Part shown: positions 6,650 to 9,179 of the stretch, piece by piece
Numbering within the stretch: position 1 is the stretch's first letter
Layout: every line of letters begins with the position of its first letter
From: Tannerellaceae bacterium
Lineage (GTDB): Bacteria > Bacteroidota > Bacteroidia > Bacteroidales > Tannerellaceae
DNA length: 9,179 bases
Direction of reading: 5' to 3'
NCBI GenBank assembly: GCA_020860805.1
Contig: JAJBTP010000279.1
Span: 1-9,179, forward strand
Made by a program: the position numbers and the translations under genes
Notes under the pieces: model-generated
What the model saw: the letters and a program-made list of their open reading frames with translations, nothing else
What the model was told of the DNA's origin: nothing
The model's database searches: none

Positions 6650-7527
6650 AAGAATACAAAAAAGAATTAATTATCTGTATTGTGGCCCTGGCCACTACCG
6701 GATGGATTATCTGGTTTTTTAATCGTTCGCTACAATCTGAAAAAGAGTTTAAAGAAATAGATCTTTACAGTATAGTAGTACCTCATCCGGTATGTATTTT
6801 TCAAATCAACCGGCCTATTCAGTTTAAAGAATTTGCAGGCCTCAAACAGGTTACAAAAAATCCCATACCGGAAATATTCACGACTCTTCTTTCTCATCAA
6901 TCCAAAGAACAGGTTTCCTTAATCACTTTTCATCCGGAAGGAGTTCTATTTTATACGGCAAGTTCTATAAAACAGCGTAAAGAGATGTTAAAGAACTCTA
7001 TCCAGACTTATTTTACATCCTATACCCCTCAAACCTATGAAAAATATGGGATAGAATTCATATTTTATCCGGATATAGAAAATCGCTTTTGGGGTTATTT
7101 TATTTCGGAGGGCTTATTAGTTGCCGGTTATAACAGAAAGCTATTGGAAGCAGTAGCAGAACAGTATAGGAACAAGCAAAACATAATCCCGGAATATATA
7201 GACAGTACCCGGCTGACTATCAGTAAAACATCACCAGCCAATTTACTTTTAAATGGTGAATTATTGGAAGTATCTTTTTACCAGAAACAGGATACAATAT
7301 CTATTCCTGAGAATTACTGGATAGGATGTGACCTTTCCGGAAATGAACAAAACAACAGTATCTCCACCCTCTTCTCTTATTCATTCGTTCCTGAACACAG
7401 GATAGATACATTTGCTTTCTGTTTTACAAAAGAGATAGAAAAATTTATCTCTCCTCTAAAAATTGAATATCAGCTACAGAAAGAAGAGGATGGCTATTTT
7501 TATACCGGTAGTACTAATCCGTCATAA
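6646..7527 (+). CDS. Membrane-anchored protein of unknown function, coupled to nth
   Basis: A 293-residue protein I do not recognise. A basic N-terminus (MKEYKKE) precedes one hydrophobic helix (about 8-26), giving an N-in anchor with the remaining roughly 265 residues outside the cytoplasm. The rest mixes short beta-like and charged stretches, with no cysteine pairs, lipobox or catalytic motif that I can identify. Residues 40-60 (a YSIVVPHPVC segment followed by FQINRP) look like the first strand of a globular domain. The ATG overlaps the nth stop by four bases, so it is the last gene of the pheS-crcB-nth unit. Its 3' end overlaps the convergent hydrolase gene by 28 bases, with no terminator between them. 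A link to DNA repair is not implied by position alone. Confidence 0.8.
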   Translation: MKEYKKELIICIVALATTGWIIWFFNRSLQSEKEFKEIDLYSIVVPHPVCIFQINRPIQFKEFAGLKQVTKNPIPEIFTTLLSHQSKEQVSLITFHPEGVLFYTASSIKQRKEMLKNSIQTYFTSYTPQTYEKYGIEFIFYPDIENRFWGYFISEGLLVAGYNRKLLEAVAEQYRNKQNIIPEYIDSTRLTISKTSPANLLLNGELLEVSFYQKQDTISIPENYWIGCDLSGNEQNNSISTLFSYSFVPEHRIDTFAFCFTKEIEKFISPLKIEYQLQKEEDGYFYTGSTNPS

Positions 7528-8255
7528 GCAAAACGGATATGAGCCGGCAAACGCTTGTCGATTTCAGCATGTAGCCCCACACGATGACTCATATGAGTAA
7601 GCCAGGCCTGCTTTGGATTAATCCTTTCAATTTGTTTCAGTGCTTCCTGTACCCCCTGATGAGATAAATGAGTACCAAACTTCAAAGCATTCATAATCAA
7701 TACATCCAGATTTTCGAGCTTGAAATATTCTTCTTCAGGTATTGTTTTGAGATCTGTCAGATAGGCCATTTTTCCTATACGAAAGCCAATAATAGGAAGA
7801 GCAGCATGCATAAGCCGGATAGGTTGCACTTCTATTCCTTTTACTTCAAAAGACTGATTTAATATCGTATGTAGATACAGATCCGGAACGCCTGGATATT
7901 TATGTTCCCGGAACACATAGGGGATACGTGTACGGATAGCTTCTACAACATTCGCTTCTGCATAAATATCCATTCCGGTTTCACGACTGATAGGACGTAT
8001 ATCATCTAAACCCGACACATGGTCATAATGCTCATGAGTTAAAAGAATTCCGTCCAGATGGGTTTTTCCACTTCTCAGCATCTGATACCGAAAATCAGGG
8101 CTGCAATCAATCAGCAAAGTCTTTTCCTGTATCTCAACCATTAAGGAGGCACGCAGACGTTTATCCCGTGGGTCACAACTGGTACACACTGCACATGTAC
8201 ATCCTATTTCAGGTACCCCTGTTGAAGTTCCGGTTCCCAGAAAAGTTAGTTTCAT
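7500..8255 (-). CDS. PhnP-like metallo-beta-lactamase-fold hydrolase
   Basis: A 251-residue metal-dependent hydrolase. The metal site is visible as HEHYDH (His74, His76, Asp78, His79), His150, Asp168 and His221. The residues Cys19, Cys21 and Cys24 in GCTCAVC, with His224 in THMSH, match the structural zinc site of PhnP, the phosphoribosyl cyclic phosphodiesterase. Relatives act on cyclic or phosphodiester substrates, but no phosphonate genes are nearby, so the substrate is unknown and PhnP activity should not be assumed. I chose the ATG at 8255, which overlaps the murB stop as TGATG; a TTG one codon upstream is less likely. The arrangement indicates translational coupling to murB. Its end overlaps the convergent membrane-protein gene. 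Confidence 0.93.
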   Translation of the reverse strand: MKLTFLGTGTSTGVPEIGCTCAVCTSCDPRDKRLRASLMVEIQEKTLLIDCSPDFRYQMLRSGKTHLDGILLTHEHYDHVSGLDDIRPISRETGMDIYAEANVVEAIRTRIPYVFREHKYPGVPDLYLHTILNQSFEVKGIEVQPIRLMHAALPIIGFRIGKMAYLTDLKTIPEEEYFKLENLDVLIMNALKFGTHLSHQGVQEALKQIERINPKQAWLTHMSHRVGLHAEIDKRLPAHIRFAYDGLVLPV

Positions 8256-9179
8256 CAAACAATATACTTAACTTCAGGAATAAGTTCAATCGAAAATCTA
8301 TCCTGCACCGCCATACGAATACTTTCTGCTACCAGAGCGATTTCATTTCCATTTGCATCTCCCAGATTAACCAATACCAAAGCCTGTTTTTCATAGACTC
8401 CTACTGCGCCATGTGACTTCCCTTTAAAGCCACATTGTTCTATTAACCAGCCGGCCGGAACTTTACGCTTTCCATCAGGTAAGGGATAAGAAGGTATTTC
8501 CGGATAACGCGCTTGCAAACGGGTAAAATGTTCTTCTGTAATTGTCGGATTGGTAAAAAAACTACCCGCATTTCCCAGCTCTGCCGGTTCCGGTAATTTT
8601 GCACGACGAATACGGATAACAACTTCCCGGATTTTATCTAATGTTATCTCAGTCTCTCCGGCTAATTCAGCCTGTAGATTTCCATATTGTAAATGGAATA
8701 AAGGTTGTTTTTGTAAAACTATATTTATATAGGTTACAATATGAGGGTCATTGTATTCATTCTTAAACCAACTATACCGGTAATCATAGGTACATTCATC
8801 ACGGGTAAATACTTTCTTTTCAAATGTCAAACGGTTCCATGCTTCAACACTGACCATTACATCTTTTATCTCAACACCCTACGCACCAATGTTCTGGATT
8901 GCAGCAGCACCTGCTTTCCCAGGAATATAAGAAAGATTTTCTATGCCTCCCCAACCATTCTGCACTGCAAAAGCAACCACATCATCCCAGATCTCACCGG
9001 CGCCGATACGAAGATGGACCTCTTCCTGAGTTTGATTTGTAACTGTAATTCCCTTTATATTAGAGTGTAAAACAATCCCATTATAATCATTCAAAAAGAG
9101 TAGGTTACTTCCGGAACCAATATGCAAAGATATGGATTCCTGAAAATATTCATCACGAAGTATCTTTTGGAGTTCCTCC
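8255..9179 (-). pseudogene. murB: UDP-N-acetylenolpyruvoylglucosamine reductase (MurB), partial, with an in-frame TAG
   Basis: MurB is the FAD enzyme that uses NADPH to reduce UDP-GlcNAc-enolpyruvate to UDP-MurNAc in the cytoplasm, the second committed step of peptidoglycan synthesis. The 5' end, probably a few tens of codons, lies beyond the right edge; the frame is open from the window edge to the TAG at 8879-8881. Before the TAG are the FAD-binding segments HIGSGSNLLF and YIPGKAGAAAIQNIGA. After it the same frame continues GVEIKDVMVSVEAWNR, then YDYR (matching E. coli Tyr158-Arg159), GNAGSFFTNP with the catalytic Ser, and IPEVKYIV with the C-terminal Glu. The TAG therefore stands exactly at the tyrosine of the conserved NIGAYGVE motif; no frameshift is present. 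Reinitiation at the ATG at 8857 would give only a 200-residue C-terminal part. Sequence error is the likeliest explanation, because murB is usually essential. Family certain; disruption needs confirmation. Confidence 0.9.

Noticed and set aside
8741..9070. Plus-strand open frame of 109 codons, and similar frames at 4699-5013 and 2938-3261 on the opposite strand
   Set aside because: They lie antisense to well-recognised genes, have no recognisable domain, and their composition follows from the opposite strand.
8879..9127. Separate small gene of 82 codons starting at the TTG at 9127
   Set aside because: The same frame is open upstream to the window edge and encodes more MurB N-terminal sequence, so this is part of murB and not a start.
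1..9179. Mobile element, prophage, CRISPR array, tRNA or defence system
   Set aside because: I found no transposase, integrase, spaced direct repeats, cloverleaf sequence or target-site duplications; all larger frames are housekeeping, envelope or unknown genes.

Overview
The window reads as ordinary chromosomal DNA from a member of the Bacteroidota, most likely the order Bacteroidales. The evidence is AT-rich intergenic DNA, mostly weak or absent Shine-Dalgarno sequences, promoters of the Bacteroides type (TTTG or TTG, about 20 bases, then TAnnTTTG), and the type of PheS, MurB and haem peroxidase encoded. A genus cannot be fixed from the sequence alone. I see no prophage, insertion sequence, CRISPR array, tRNA, rRNA or defence locus. 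No intergenic gap exceeds about 210 bases.

Layout from left to right. (1) 96-1453, minus strand: a lipoprotein-type three-haem cytochrome c peroxidase, split by a one-base frameshift at 548-552, with a terminator at 47-72. (2) 1662-3258, plus strand: a two-gene unit of lemA and a membrane-anchored TPM-domain protein with a zinc ribbon and a glycine-rich tail. (3) 3336-4415, minus strand: an acidic soluble protein of unknown function, separated from the TPM gene by a shared two-way terminator. (4) 4516-7527, plus strand: a probable operon of pheS (phenylalanyl-tRNA synthetase alpha), crcB (fluoride channel), nth (endonuclease III) and a membrane-anchored protein of unknown function. (5) 7500-9179, minus strand: murB, running off the right edge and carrying an in-frame TAG codon, followed by a PhnP-like metallo-beta-lactamase-fold hydrolase gene.

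The genes are mainly housekeeping and envelope functions: translation (pheS), base-excision repair (nth), peptidoglycan precursor synthesis (murB), fluoride export (crcB), periplasmic peroxide detoxification, and envelope proteins of the LemA/TPM kind. They form separate transcription units rather than one system. The cleanest regulatory feature is a pair of interleaved divergent promoters at 4441-4489 serving pheS and the unknown gene to its left.

The observations most worth checking are the two broken conserved genes. The peroxidase is restored exactly by one extra A in an A5 run (or by -1 slippage there). murB, normally essential, is restored by changing one base of a TAG that sits where the family has a conserved tyrosine. 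Two such lesions in 9 kb suggest sequence or assembly error first, and real gene decay or recoding second. I found no convincing undescribed biological system here.
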